Shown here: positions 50,122 to 57,958 of the stretch, in pieces
Layout: each line of letters starts with the position of its first letter
Position numbering within the stretch: the stretch's first letter is position 1
Source: Candidatus Eremiobacterota bacterium
Lineage (GTDB): Bacteria; Vulcanimicrobiota; CADAWZ01; Ess09-12
Length of the DNA stretch: 64,000 bases
NCBI GenBank assembly: GCA_031082125.1
Contig: JAVHLM010000006.1
Span: 188,026 to 252,025, forward strand
Direction: 5' to 3'
The notes under the pieces: generated by a model
The model's database searches: none
What the model was told of the DNA's origin: nothing
Seen by the model: only the letters and a program-made list of their open reading frames with translations
Made by a program: the position numbers and the translations under genes

Positions 50122-50466
50122 CTACCGGTTAAGGATCTCGGTGATCCTCACGCCGAAGTTTCCGTCAATCTCAACGACCTCGCCGCGGGCAATCATCTTG
50201 TTATTGACAAGGACATCGACAGGCTCGCCCGCCTCCTTTTCAAGCTCTATCACCGAGTTGACGCCGAGCTTCAGGATCTCCTTCACGAGCATCTTGGTTC
50301 TGCCCAGCTCGGCCTGCACCACGAGAGGCACATCCTTGAGGAGGTCGATGCTGCTCGGTGCCCCGCCCGGGGCGCCCCCTCCCTCAATCTGCCCGAACTG
50401 CACTGACCGCACTGTCGGCTGGCCGCCGTTTTTCCCATATACGCCCTCGCTACTCAAATTCTTCAT
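50122..50466 (-). CDS. fliN: Flagellar switch protein FliN
   Basis: About 114 residues. The C-terminal SpoA domain (DVPLVVQAELGRTKMLVKEILKLGVNSVIELEKEAGEPVDVLVNNKMIARGEVVEIDGNFGVRITEIL) is complete. The start is uncertain: ATG 50466 overlaps the fliM end by 17 bases and has GAAGGAG directly before it, TTG 50481 is an alternative. FliN forms the lower C-ring with FliM. Confidence 0.93.
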   Translation of the reverse strand: MKNLSSEGVYGKNGGQPTVRSVQFGQIEGGGAPGGAPSSIDLLKDVPLVVQAELGRTKMLVKEILKLGVNSVIELEKEAGEPVDVLVNNKMIARGEVVEIDGNFGVRITEILNR

Positions 50467-51430
50467 CTCCTTCGCCAACAACTTTGGTTATCTGCACTGA
50501 CATCCTGTTGTCCTTCGTGCCGGGACGGCCAAGAAACTTTGTTTTCTCGTTGATCTTCACCTTGAGGGGCGAAGTGACCTCCACGTCGAGCTTGATGCAG
50601 TCCCCCACCTCCAGGTAGAGGAGATCCTGGAACATGAGCTCGGCCTTTCCGAGTTCCACTACGACGGGGACTTTCGCCGCCTCGATTCCCCGGGCGAAGA
50701 TGGGTGTCACCGAGGGGGAGGAAGCCTGCGTCGTGGTGGTGGGCTTGGATATAAGGAACTCATCAAAGCTGGAACGGGGAATGCTGTCCTTGAGGTGGCG
50801 GAAGGGGACGCAGAGATCGATGGCCCCCCTTGCCTGGGCGATATAGGCCTGGAAGCTGATCACCACCATCATTTCGCTGGGCGTCACGATATGGACTGCC
50901 ATGGGGTTAAAGTCCATCTCCAGGAACTGCGGGATAAACTCCCTCACATCCTTCCATGCTGCCGTGTAGCCCTCGAGTATCTTGGAGATAGGCTTCAGTA
51001 TCACCGCCTTTTCAAGGTCAGTAAAGGAGCGCACCTCCTCGAGGGGGACGCCTCTTCCCCCCATGAGCCTGTCTAAAAGGGCAAAGCTCAGGGAGAAATC
51101 AAGGCACAGGAGTCCCCGTGTCTCAGGATCTATCCTGAACACGTAAATCGCCGTCGGATCGGGCAGGGAATTGATAAAGGACTGGTAATTTCTCTGCCTG
51201 ACACTTACAAGCTCAACCTGGACACGGGCCTGAAGGAGCGTGCCCAGGTGAATCATCATGTTTTCCGCAAAGGTTCCAAATATCTGCTTGGCAAACCGCT
51301 CCTGGTCATTGGTGAGCTTCTCACCTTTTTTAAAATCGTAACGGTCTGCCTTCCCGTACTGCCCTGGCCTGGAGGCCCCCCCTGTGGCGCGCATGACGTC
51401 ATCAAAGGAGGCCGGATCCTTGTCTCGCAA
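50450..51430 (-). CDS. fliM: Flagellar switch protein FliM
   Basis: 326 residues. The CheC-like middle domain (FAKQIFGTFAENMMIHLGTLL; DFSLSFALLDRLMGGRG; MDFNPMAVHIVTPSEMMVVISFQ) and the C-terminal SpoA domain (VPVVVELGKAELMFQDLLYLEVGDCIKLD) are clear. The start is TTG 51430 with GGAGG 8 bases ahead, the only usable initiation codon. The usual N-terminal CheY-P-binding motif (LSQxEIDALL) is missing: the protein begins MRDKDPASFDDVMRATGG. A strong promoter lies 50-80 bases upstream. Confidence 0.92.
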   Translation of the reverse strand: MRDKDPASFDDVMRATGGASRPGQYGKADRYDFKKGEKLTNDQERFAKQIFGTFAENMMIHLGTLLQARVQVELVSVRQRNYQSFINSLPDPTAIYVFRIDPETRGLLCLDFSLSFALLDRLMGGRGVPLEEVRSFTDLEKAVILKPISKILEGYTAAWKDVREFIPQFLEMDFNPMAVHIVTPSEMMVVISFQAYIAQARGAIDLCVPFRHLKDSIPRSSFDEFLISKPTTTTQASSPSVTPIFARGIEAAKVPVVVELGKAELMFQDLLYLEVGDCIKLDVEVTSPLKVKINEKTKFLGRPGTKDNRMSVQITKVVGEGDEEFE

Positions 51431-51482
51431 GAGGCGTTCCTCCTCTCGGCCGCATGGGACCGTATCTCGCTTTTATCGTGCT

Positions 51483-51511
51483 ATTATACCACAGTTTGTC
51501 CCATTTGTCCA
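51483..51511 (-). promoter_or_regulatory. Sigma70-type promoter of the fliM operon
   Basis: Minus strand TGGACA (51506-51511), 17-base spacer, extended -10 TGGTATAAT (hexamer 51483-51488). It would start transcription about 45 bases before the fliM TTG and serves fliM to flhA. No TTAACA-type boxes are next to it. Confidence 0.75.
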
Positions 51512-51536
51512 TTGAGAGAAAAGAAGCGCCGACCCC

Positions 51537-52361
51537 TTATTTCACAAGCTGGATGGCCTGTTCCAGCAGTTTGTCCATCGCCCTGAAAGCGGCGAAATTG
51601 GCGTTGTAATTGATCTTGGCCATACCGATCGCCGCTGCCTGCTGGGCATAATCCACATTGGCAAGCTCGACGCTGTTCGGTACCACCTGTCCCAGGGCTC
51701 CCTGGCCCGACACGCCCTGCACGGCCTTGCCGGAGGTCTCCGACTCGGAGAAGGTGGTGGTGCCGGAGCGGGTAAGGCCCGAAGGGTTGGCGAAGCTTGA
51801 GAGGGCCATCTGGTAGATGGGCACTGTCTCCTTCACCTGCTGGCCCGTGACGGGATCGCTGATGGTGCGCTCGCCGTACATCTTGCCCGAGCTGTCAAAG
51901 CTGAAGTTGTCGTACTGGCCCATGAACTTCTGCGTGGCGGGGTCAAGGCTCATGTCGATGTCGGTGAGGCCGCCCGAGATATTCCCCTGGGCATCGAGCT
52001 TGAAGGCTTTCGCTTTCATTCCTGAAGCCTCGTGGACAAGCTTGCCCTCTGCCGAGGGCACGAAGCGGCCGTCGCGGCTGAAATGGGTGTTCACGCCGTC
52101 AGACAGGTTGAAGAAACCGCTCCCGTTGATGGCGAGGTCATACATGCGGCCTGTCTGGGAGATGGCGCCCTGGGTAAAGATGATGCTGTTCTGTTTCTTC
52201 TTGGCCTTGCCCGAGCTCCCGGTGGATCCCATCAGATCGTTGAAATTGACGGCCTCGGCCTTGAAGCCGGGGGTGAACTGGTTCTGCAGATTGTTGAAAT
52301 AGGTATTCATCATCTGCTGGTTGTTCATGATATTGCTGGCCTGGTTGTTCATGTCAAACAT
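51537..52361 (-). CDS. Flagellar hook/rod family protein (FlgE/FlgG-like)
   Basis: 274 residues. Central hook-basal-body domain (AISQTGRMYDLAINGSGFFNLSDG, FSRDGRFVPSAEGKLVH) and C-terminal helix (NSVELANVDYAQQAAAIGMAKINYNANFAAFRAMDKLLEQAIQLV) are typical of rod/hook proteins, short as in FlgF/FlgG. The usual N-terminal pattern NNIANVNTxGFK is only partly kept (MNNQQMMNTYFNNLQNQFTPGFKAE), rich in Asn/Gln/Met. Which of FlgE, FlgF or FlgG it is cannot be fixed; position between fliK and fliM fits hook protein. It has its own promoter with three boxes. Confidence 0.8.
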   Translation of the reverse strand: MFDMNNQASNIMNNQQMMNTYFNNLQNQFTPGFKAEAVNFNDLMGSTGSSGKAKKKQNSIIFTQGAISQTGRMYDLAINGSGFFNLSDGVNTHFSRDGRFVPSAEGKLVHEASGMKAKAFKLDAQGNISGGLTDIDMSLDPATQKFMGQYDNFSFDSSGKMYGERTISDPVTGQQVKETVPIYQMALSSFANPSGLTRSGTTTFSESETSGKAVQGVSGQGALGQVVPNSVELANVDYAQQAAAIGMAKINYNANFAAFRAMDKLLEQAIQLVK

Positions 52362-52509
52362 GGTATGCTCCTCCTTCTGAAGTCATGCTTTTTTCTCTGC
52401 CGCGGGGCTGCCATCCCCGTTTCACCCCCTTGTGAATTCCGTTATCATCAAATATTTCTTTTCGTTTTCCTCTCTTTTGCGACTGAAATCGCTCAGTGGT
52501 GCCATTTTT

Positions 52510-52563
52510 ATTGTATCAGTCCCATATTGCCAAAATGTTAACACTTTGTATCCAGATTGTAAA
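52510..52563 (-). promoter_or_regulatory. Promoter with three 11-bp-spaced TTAACA-like boxes
   Basis: Minus-strand boxes TTTACA (52558-52563), GATACA (52547-52552) and TTAACA (52536-52541) are offset by exactly 11 bp. The last is followed by 20 bases and extended -10 TGATACAAT (hexamer 52510-52515). No good -35 is present. It serves the FlgE/FlgG-like gene 150 bases downstream. Confidence 0.65.
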
Positions 52564-52576
52564 CTCTCACTCCCTC

Positions 52577-53491
52577 TCAGGAAAGCTCTTCCACGAGATT
52601 GATCTTCACTTTCCCCACCTTGATCCCGTTCTTTTCGAGGGCCCCCGTGAGCTCCTCCTGGGACTCCTCGAGGGCCTGGCGCACGAGCTTGGACTCGGTG
52701 TGAAACTCCGCCGAGACCTTCTCGCCGTCAAGCGAGAGCTTGAGCCTGAGAGCGCCCAGGAACTGGGGGTTCATCTTGATGGTGAGCTCTGTCCTGTTCC
52801 CTATATTCCTGAGCTCGACATGCTCGATGATCTGCTTTATCACCTCTTCGCGCTTCACGCTCCGCTCGGCGGCATCTGATTCCTCCGTTTTCGCGGCAAC
52901 CCCGGTGCCGGCCTCAGTGGCCTCTCTCGGGCCCTCCTGAGTGACAGGGGCTCCTGGAGCGCCCGTCTTTGCCCCCTCGCGGGAAACCTTCCCCTTTTCC
53001 TTCACAAGGGTGTCAAGGAATTTCTCCACCTCGCCCCTGGAGCCCTTGGAGGCAAGGGAGGCGCGGTCCGAGGGGGAGAGGTCATCCATCTTCATATGCC
53101 GGGAGGACATCAGGCTGCTGAACTCGTCGGCTGCCATCCCCTTGGGCAGCCCCTCGGAAGAGAGGCCCATGGCACTCTTCTGGGAGAGCGAGAGGGTCGA
53201 GCGGTCCGTTGACGCCAGGTGGTAGAGGGCCTCCTTCGAAGCGGAGAGCTTCCCCGCTTTCCCCTGGGCTTTTTTCAGCTCCTCGCTGGCATCGGCCTTC
53301 TCCTTCTCGCGCTTGTCGGAATATATCTCCTCCTGCGAGGGCTCCTTGACGTCGCGGTCAATCTTCTGCGTGCGCTCCTCGAGAAGCTGCGAGAAAAGCT
53401 CCACGTCCTCGTCGGTTCCCCCGTCACGGGTCTTGCCTTTGGCCTCCCGCGCCTTTGTATTGTGGATTGAGCCGATCATGTTGTTATCCAT
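52577..53491 (-). CDS. fliK: Flagellar hook-length control protein FliK
   Basis: 304 residues. The C-terminal Flg_hook domain is clear (RTELTIKMNPQFLGALRLKLSLDGEKVSAEFHTESKLVRQALEESQEELTGALEKNGIKV). The N-terminal two thirds are Glu/Lys/Ser-rich and disordered-looking, as in other FliK. It measures hook length and triggers the FlhB switch. GGAGG lies 7 bases before the ATG. Last gene of the flgB-led operon; no flgD gene follows it. Confidence 0.88.
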   Translation of the reverse strand: MDNNMIGSIHNTKAREAKGKTRDGGTDEDVELFSQLLEERTQKIDRDVKEPSQEEIYSDKREKEKADASEELKKAQGKAGKLSASKEALYHLASTDRSTLSLSQKSAMGLSSEGLPKGMAADEFSSLMSSRHMKMDDLSPSDRASLASKGSRGEVEKFLDTLVKEKGKVSREGAKTGAPGAPVTQEGPREATEAGTGVAAKTEESDAAERSVKREEVIKQIIEHVELRNIGNRTELTIKMNPQFLGALRLKLSLDGEKVSAEFHTESKLVRQALEESQEELTGALEKNGIKVGKVKINLVEELS

Positions 53492-53537
53492 CGCCGTTCC
53501 TCCTCATCTTTTGAATGGGCTTCATGCGTGAAGGCCC

Positions 53538-54164
53538 TTAGCTCTTCTTCTTATACTCCCCGTACATGGAGAGAATGTTCTCGACATAATGCTGCGTCTC
53601 CTGGAAGGGAGGCACGCCGCCGTAGTGGTCAACATTCCCCGGCCCCGCGTTGTAAGCGGCGAGCGCCTTGGTCGTATTGCCGTCATAACGGTCCAGCAGC
53701 TGCTTCAGGTACTTGACACCGCCGAAGACGTTCTCCCTCGCGTCCATCGCATTGGCGACGCCCAGATCCTTCGCCGTCTCGGGCATGAGCTGCATGAGCC
53801 CCATGGCACCCGCCTTGGAGCGTACGCCAGGGTTGAAGCCCGACTCCTGGCGGATGACGGCCCTTATGAGGTCCTCATCGACGCCAAACTGCGAGGAAGC
53901 GTCCTTCACGATGCCTTCAAAATCCTTCTCGGAGCCGCTGTAAGGCGCCTGTGAAGGCCCGGTGCACCCGGCAGTACCCCCCATCTTTGAGGCCAGGATC
54001 TGCTCAAAAGTGAGCGTTGAGGGGGGATTCAGGCAGGGCGGCCCTCCCTGGAGATTCCCCACGCCTCCCAGGTTCGGCACGGAGTTCAGGTTCATGGTGC
54101 CGAAATGGGACTGAATTGCCTGCATCCTCAGATTGATCGATGACATCCGTTCATAGATTGACAT
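53538..54164 (-). CDS. Lytic transglycosylase (SLT domain)
   Basis: About 208 residues from ATG 54164 (GGAGG six bases ahead). The C-terminal SLT domain has catalytic Glu in AVIRQESGFNPGVRS, then AGAMGLMQLMPETAKDLG and ALAAYNAGPGNVDHYGG. No signal peptide is seen, so it may be exported by the flagellar apparatus itself, as with rod-specific muramidases such as FlgJ. It would open the peptidoglycan for the rod. Lies between fliJ and fliK. Confidence 0.9.
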   Translation of the reverse strand: MSIYERMSSINLRMQAIQSHFGTMNLNSVPNLGGVGNLQGGPPCLNPPSTLTFEQILASKMGGTAGCTGPSQAPYSGSEKDFEGIVKDASSQFGVDEDLIRAVIRQESGFNPGVRSKAGAMGLMQLMPETAKDLGVANAMDARENVFGGVKYLKQLLDRYDGNTTKALAAYNAGPGNVDHYGGVPPFQETQHYVENILSMYGEYKKKS

Positions 54165-54197
54165 AGTCATCCTCCTTTCTAGGTGACACGCTCATCT

Positions 54198-54653
54198 TCA
54201 TATCTTCTCACGGGCAAATTTTATCGTCGCAAGCTCGTCAATGAGCTTTTTCTCCTCGTATTCCTCCTCGTCGGTGAAGACCTGCTGCTGCTTTTCCTTG
54301 AGCTTCTCATATATCTTCTTCTCCTGCGTGGCCTTGATGAGGGCCTGGCGCTGCTCCTCGACCTTGATGGCAATCTCCCTCAGGCGGAGCTGCTGGTTGA
54401 TGATGTCGTTCTTGAGCTTCTCGATGGTGTAAGCGTACATCTGGAGCTCCGTCACGTCGATTCCCCCCGTGCCCTGCTTCTCCTTGAATTCCAGTATTCT
54501 CTGCTGCCTTGTGTGCTGGAGGTGCTGGAGGACCTGCTCCTCACGGGCCTGGAGCTGCACGAGGTCGGCGAGCTTTTTCTTTTCCTCGTCCTCCATTTTC
54601 ACCTTGATCTCCAGCACGCTCTGGAGCTTGAACCTGAACCTTTTTCTCCCCAT
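54198..54653 (-). CDS. fliJ: Flagellar export chaperone FliJ
   Basis: 151 residues, one long coiled coil. The start FRFKLQSVLEIKVKMEDEEKKKLADL is the typical FliJ N-terminus. It acts as the central stalk of the export ATPase ring. Follows fliI by 19 bases. Confidence 0.9.
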   Translation of the reverse strand: MGRKRFRFKLQSVLEIKVKMEDEEKKKLADLVQLQAREEQVLQHLQHTRQQRILEFKEKQGTGGIDVTELQMYAYTIEKLKNDIINQQLRLREIAIKVEEQRQALIKATQEKKIYEKLKEKQQQVFTDEEEYEEKKLIDELATIKFAREKI

Positions 54654-54672
54654 ATCTGAGAGATCTCCTCCT

Positions 54673-56004
54673 TTACTCCACGCCCATCAGGTGCTTCATC
54701 GTGTTGATGGTGTCTTCGTAATTCGCAGGCTCATCAACTCCCTGCTTCAGGAACGCATACACCCTGTCTATCATGGCTTTTGCGTAGTCCACCTTGGGAT
54801 TTGAGCCGTCCTTGTAAGCGCCGATATTGATGAGATCCTCATTATCCTTGTAAGTGGAAAGCACATCGCGGAGCCTCCCCGCCGCTTCCCGGTGATCCTT
54901 CTTCGCAACGGCCGTGAAAAGACGGGATACGCTCTGCAGCACGTCAATGGCGGGATATCTGTTCTCATGGGCAATTTTCCTGGAGAGCACGATGTGGCCG
55001 TCCAGGATGGAGCGCACCGTGTCGGCGATGGGCTCATTCATGTCGTCGCCTTCGACGAGGACCGTGTAGATTGCCGTAATGGACCCGTCCTTCGAGGTGC
55101 CTGTCCGCTCAAGGAGCTTCGGCAGGAGGGCAAACACCGAGGGCGTGTAGCCCTTCGTGGCGGGAGGCTCGCCGATTGCGAGACCGACCTCGCGCTGCGC
55201 CATGGCAAAGCGTGTCACGGAGTCCATCATCAGCATCACGTCGCGCCCTTTGTCGCGGAAATACTCGGCTACGGTGGTCCCCACGAAGGCTCCCTTCATA
55301 CGGACAAGTGCCGGCAGGTCTGAAGTGGCCACCACGACGACGGAGCGCGCGAGGCCCTTCTCACCCAGGTCTTTCTCAATAAAGTCGCGGAGCTCTCTTC
55401 CGCGCTCACCCACAAGGGCGAGCACGTTGATATCGGCGGTGGTGTTTCTTGCAATCATGCCGAGGGTTGTGGACTTTCCCACGCCGGAGCCTGCAAAGAT
55501 ACCGACACGCTGGCCCTTGCCGAAGGTGAGAAGTGAGTCAATGGCCCTCACTCCCAGGGAGAGAGGGTCTTTGATAGAGGGTCTCGTGAAGGGATTTGGC
55601 GGGTTGTTGTAGATTGAGTACTCCTCTTCATACTCAATGGGCCCCTTACTGTCGATGGGGTTCCCCAGGCCGTCCAGAATGCGCCCCAGGAGCTTGGGTC
55701 CCACCTTGACGGTGAGGGAGCGCCCCGTGGCCCTCACCTCGCAGCCGGGGCCGATGCCGGCCATGTCGTCGATGGGCATCAGAAGGACCTTATTGGCCTT
55801 GAATCCCACCACTTCAGACCTTACCGGGTCAAGAGTCCCCTTTTTGAAAATATGGCAGAGCTCACCGACCTGCACCTGGGGCCCCTCTGACTCGATGGTG
55901 AGGCCGATGACCTGCGTCACCTTCCCGTGCATCTTCACGAGGGGCGTCGTGTCGAGCGCATTGTAATAAGGCGCGAAATCAATTTTGAACTGGTCCAGCT
56001 GCTG
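54673..56004 (-). CDS. fliI: Flagellum-specific ATPase FliI
   Basis: 443 residues from ATG 56004 (AAGGA 8 bases ahead). F1-beta-like ATPase: P-loop GIFAGSGVGKSTTLGMIA, Walker B DVMLMMDSVTRFAMAQREV and the GEPPATKGYTPSVFA block. It energises substrate unfolding at the export gate. The open frame to 56076 overlaps fliH more and is not needed. It overlaps the fliH end by 26 bases. Confidence 0.95.
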   Translation of the reverse strand, partial: QQLDQFKIDFAPYYNALDTTPLVKMHGKVTQVIGLTIESEGPQVQVGELCHIFKKGTLDPVRSEVVGFKANKVLLMPIDDMAGIGPGCEVRATGRSLTVKVGPKLLGRILDGLGNPIDSKGPIEYEEEYSIYNNPPNPFTRPSIKDPLSLGVRAIDSLLTFGKGQRVGIFAGSGVGKSTTLGMIARNTTADINVLALVGERGRELRDFIEKDLGEKGLARSVVVVATSDLPALVRMKGAFVGTTVAEYFRDKGRDVMLMMDSVTRFAMAQREVGLAIGEPPATKGYTPSVFALLPKLLERTGTSKDGSITAIYTVLVEGDDMNEPIADTVRSILDGHIVLSRKIAHENRYPAIDVLQSVSRLFTAVAKKDHREAAGRLRDVLSTYKDNEDLINIGAYKDGSNPKVDYAKAMIDRVYAFLKQGVDEPANYEDTINTMKHLMGVE

Positions 56005-56935
56005 CATCGTTCTTGTCCTTTTCCACCTTTTCAAAGGCAAGCTCAAGGGTATGGATCTGCGTGACAATCCTTGCATCGGCGTTCCCCAGGTTGGTCTCGA
56101 TGATGCAGCCGCCGCGGTCCACGCCGGGATCGACGATTATGTCAAGGGTCTTCAGGCCTTCCACCATGCAGGCAAAGATGTCTTTCTTGCCCTTGGCGTA
56201 CTCGTAATCCTCCTGGTTCACCTTGATAATCACTTCGTCACGCTGCTTCACCGTCTCGAGGGCAGCCCGGATCATGCTCACCACGATCTCGGGGTCTGTC
56301 TCAAGCTGCAACTTGATGATCTTCTCGGCTATCCTTATGGCGAGCTTGGCCACTTCGGGCTCAATGGAGCGAAGGAGAAGCTCACGCTCCTTCATGGCCT
56401 GCTCCAGGACATTCTTTGCCTCCCTGATGAGGTTGCTCATCTCCTCGCGCCCCGCTTCAAAGCCGTCTTCCTTCCCCTTCTGGAGGCCGTCGCGCTCGGC
56501 CTGCGAGAAGGCCGACTGGCTGTAAAGCTTTGTCTCCTCGATGAGCTTCTTTGCCTCAGCACGGGCCTTCTTGATGATCTCCTCGGCCTTTTTCTCGGCC
56601 TCCTCGATGATGATCTTATCCATCTGGGGCTGGGGCGGAGGCGGCGGGGGAGGCTCCACGGGTGCCTCCTCGATAAGGGGCGTGGCTTCCTCGTCCTTGA
56701 CAGGCTCCCTGGCCTTCTGCGGCGCCTGGGGCTGGGCAACGGCGGGCTTGGGCTCCTCGATGCCGGCAGGCGATGCTGAAGAAGCGTCATCGGCAACGCC
56801 GGGGGGAGTAAAGGTTGAGTAAGTCCCTCCCTTGAGAATGCCTGATTTCGCTGGGGATAAGCCGGAAGGGGGGGCCTTGTCGGCGGCTCCCTCGGTGGTT
56901 ATCTTGTGTTGCTTGATAAGACCCACCTGGTTCAC
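55979..56935 (-). CDS. fliH: Flagellar assembly protein FliH
   Basis: 318 residues. A long Pro/Ala/Glu linker (about 40-110, with a run of Pro) precedes the coiled coil (IIIEEAEKKAEEIIKKARAEAKKLIEETK) and the C-terminal FliH/SctL domain (LAIRIAEKIIKLQLETDPEIVVSMIRAALETV; VDPGVDRGGCIIETNLGNADARI). It is the negative regulator and stator-like partner of FliI. The N-terminus is longer than usual. Confidence 0.9.
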   Translation of the reverse strand: MNQVGLIKQHKITTEGAADKAPPSGLSPAKSGILKGGTYSTFTPPGVADDASSASPAGIEEPKPAVAQPQAPQKAREPVKDEEATPLIEEAPVEPPPPPPPQPQMDKIIIEEAEKKAEEIIKKARAEAKKLIEETKLYSQSAFSQAERDGLQKGKEDGFEAGREEMSNLIREAKNVLEQAMKERELLLRSIEPEVAKLAIRIAEKIIKLQLETDPEIVVSMIRAALETVKQRDEVIIKVNQEDYEYAKGKKDIFACMVEGLKTLDIIVDPGVDRGGCIIETNLGNADARIVTQIHTLELAFEKVEKDKNDAAAGPVQN

Positions 56936-56959
56936 CTCATCGCATTGTACCTCAAAAAG

Positions 56960-57952
56960 CTAGCGGAATTTCACCTTGCCGAGGGTCACAAGCCCCCGCA
57001 GGATATTGCGGATCTGCTGCTGCGCCGCCTTGATTTCCTCCCAGGGCACCGAGCCCAGGGAATCCACGTCGTCGCGGAGGGCCTTGGACACTTCCGGCGT
57101 CATGCAGTTATATATCCTTTCTGAAAGCTCCCTGTTGGCACCCTTGAGGGCCAGCACAAGATCCCTTATATCGGTGAGGCGGAGGACCTGCTGGAGCGAG
57201 TTGTCGTCTATGTTGTTGAGATCCTCGAAATCGCAGAGCTTGTTTTTAATGTCGCTCGCAAGGTGCGGGCTCTTCTTGGTGAGGCCCGTGATGATCTTCT
57301 CCTCGGTGGAGCGGTCAGACTGGCTCAGGATCTCCACGAGGGCCTCTTTCCCGTCAGCATCACCGAAGGCCTCTCCCTCCACGATGGAGTAGAGGCGGCT
57401 CTCCAGCACCTTCTCCACCTCCTGGATCACTTCAGGGGCGATCCTCCCTATCTCGGCAAGCCGCCGCGCCACCTCGGTCTGCATGTGGGAAGGAAGCTCC
57501 GAGATGACGGCAGAGGCCTGGGACGCCTGCAGATGGGAGAGCACAAGGGCAATGGTCTGGGGATGCTCTTTCCTCACAAGGGCAAGCAGCTGCCTGGGGT
57601 CCACGTTCCTGAGAAAATCCAGAGGACGCTGCCTTGCTCCCCCCCTCGTGTCCCTCGTGGTGAATCCACCACCGACACGCCTTGTAGCCGCGGCAGGCAC
57701 TGCCTGGGTGGGGAAACTTCCCATCTGGGCCGCCTGCTCGCGAAGACCCGGTATGTCAGAGGTGGTGAGGAACTCCTCAATCACCTTCGCCCGCATATCC
57801 TGCGATATCTGGGGGAGCTTCGATATCTCGAGGCTTATTGCCTGAACTTCTTCCGGACCGAACTCCTTAAAAATCTGCGCCGATACATCTGGAGGCAGGG
57901 AGACAAGAAGTATTGCCGCCTTTTGTTTTGCCGAAAGACTGGAGGTGGTAAT
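56960..57952 (-). CDS. fliG: Flagellar motor switch protein FliG, ATT start
   Basis: 330 residues if begun at ATT 57950-57952. Upstream of the first ATG (57796) the frame stays open for 52 codons and encodes the conserved FliG N-terminus (SAKQKAAILLVSLPPDVSAQ, IFKEFGPEEVQAISLEI). Only a TAG stop precedes it, with no ATG, GTG or TTG. ATT lies 6 bases after the fliF stop, and GAGGTGA lies 6 bases ahead of it. The middle domain has VRKEHPQTIALVLSHLQASQAS and the C-terminal torque domain EALVEILSQSDRSTEEKIITGL, VLRLTDIRDLVLALKGANRE. FliG joins the MS-ring to FliM. Confidence 0.9.
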   Translation of the reverse strand: MTTSSLSAKQKAAILLVSLPPDVSAQIFKEFGPEEVQAISLEISKLPQISQDMRAKVIEEFLTTSDIPGLREQAAQMGSFPTQAVPAAATRRVGGGFTTRDTRGGARQRPLDFLRNVDPRQLLALVRKEHPQTIALVLSHLQASQASAVISELPSHMQTEVARRLAEIGRIAPEVIQEVEKVLESRLYSIVEGEAFGDADGKEALVEILSQSDRSTEEKIITGLTKKSPHLASDIKNKLCDFEDLNNIDDNSLQQVLRLTDIRDLVLALKGANRELSERIYNCMTPEVSKALRDDVDSLGSVPWEEIKAAQQQIRNILRGLVTLGKVKFR

Positions 57953-57958
57953 CGACTA

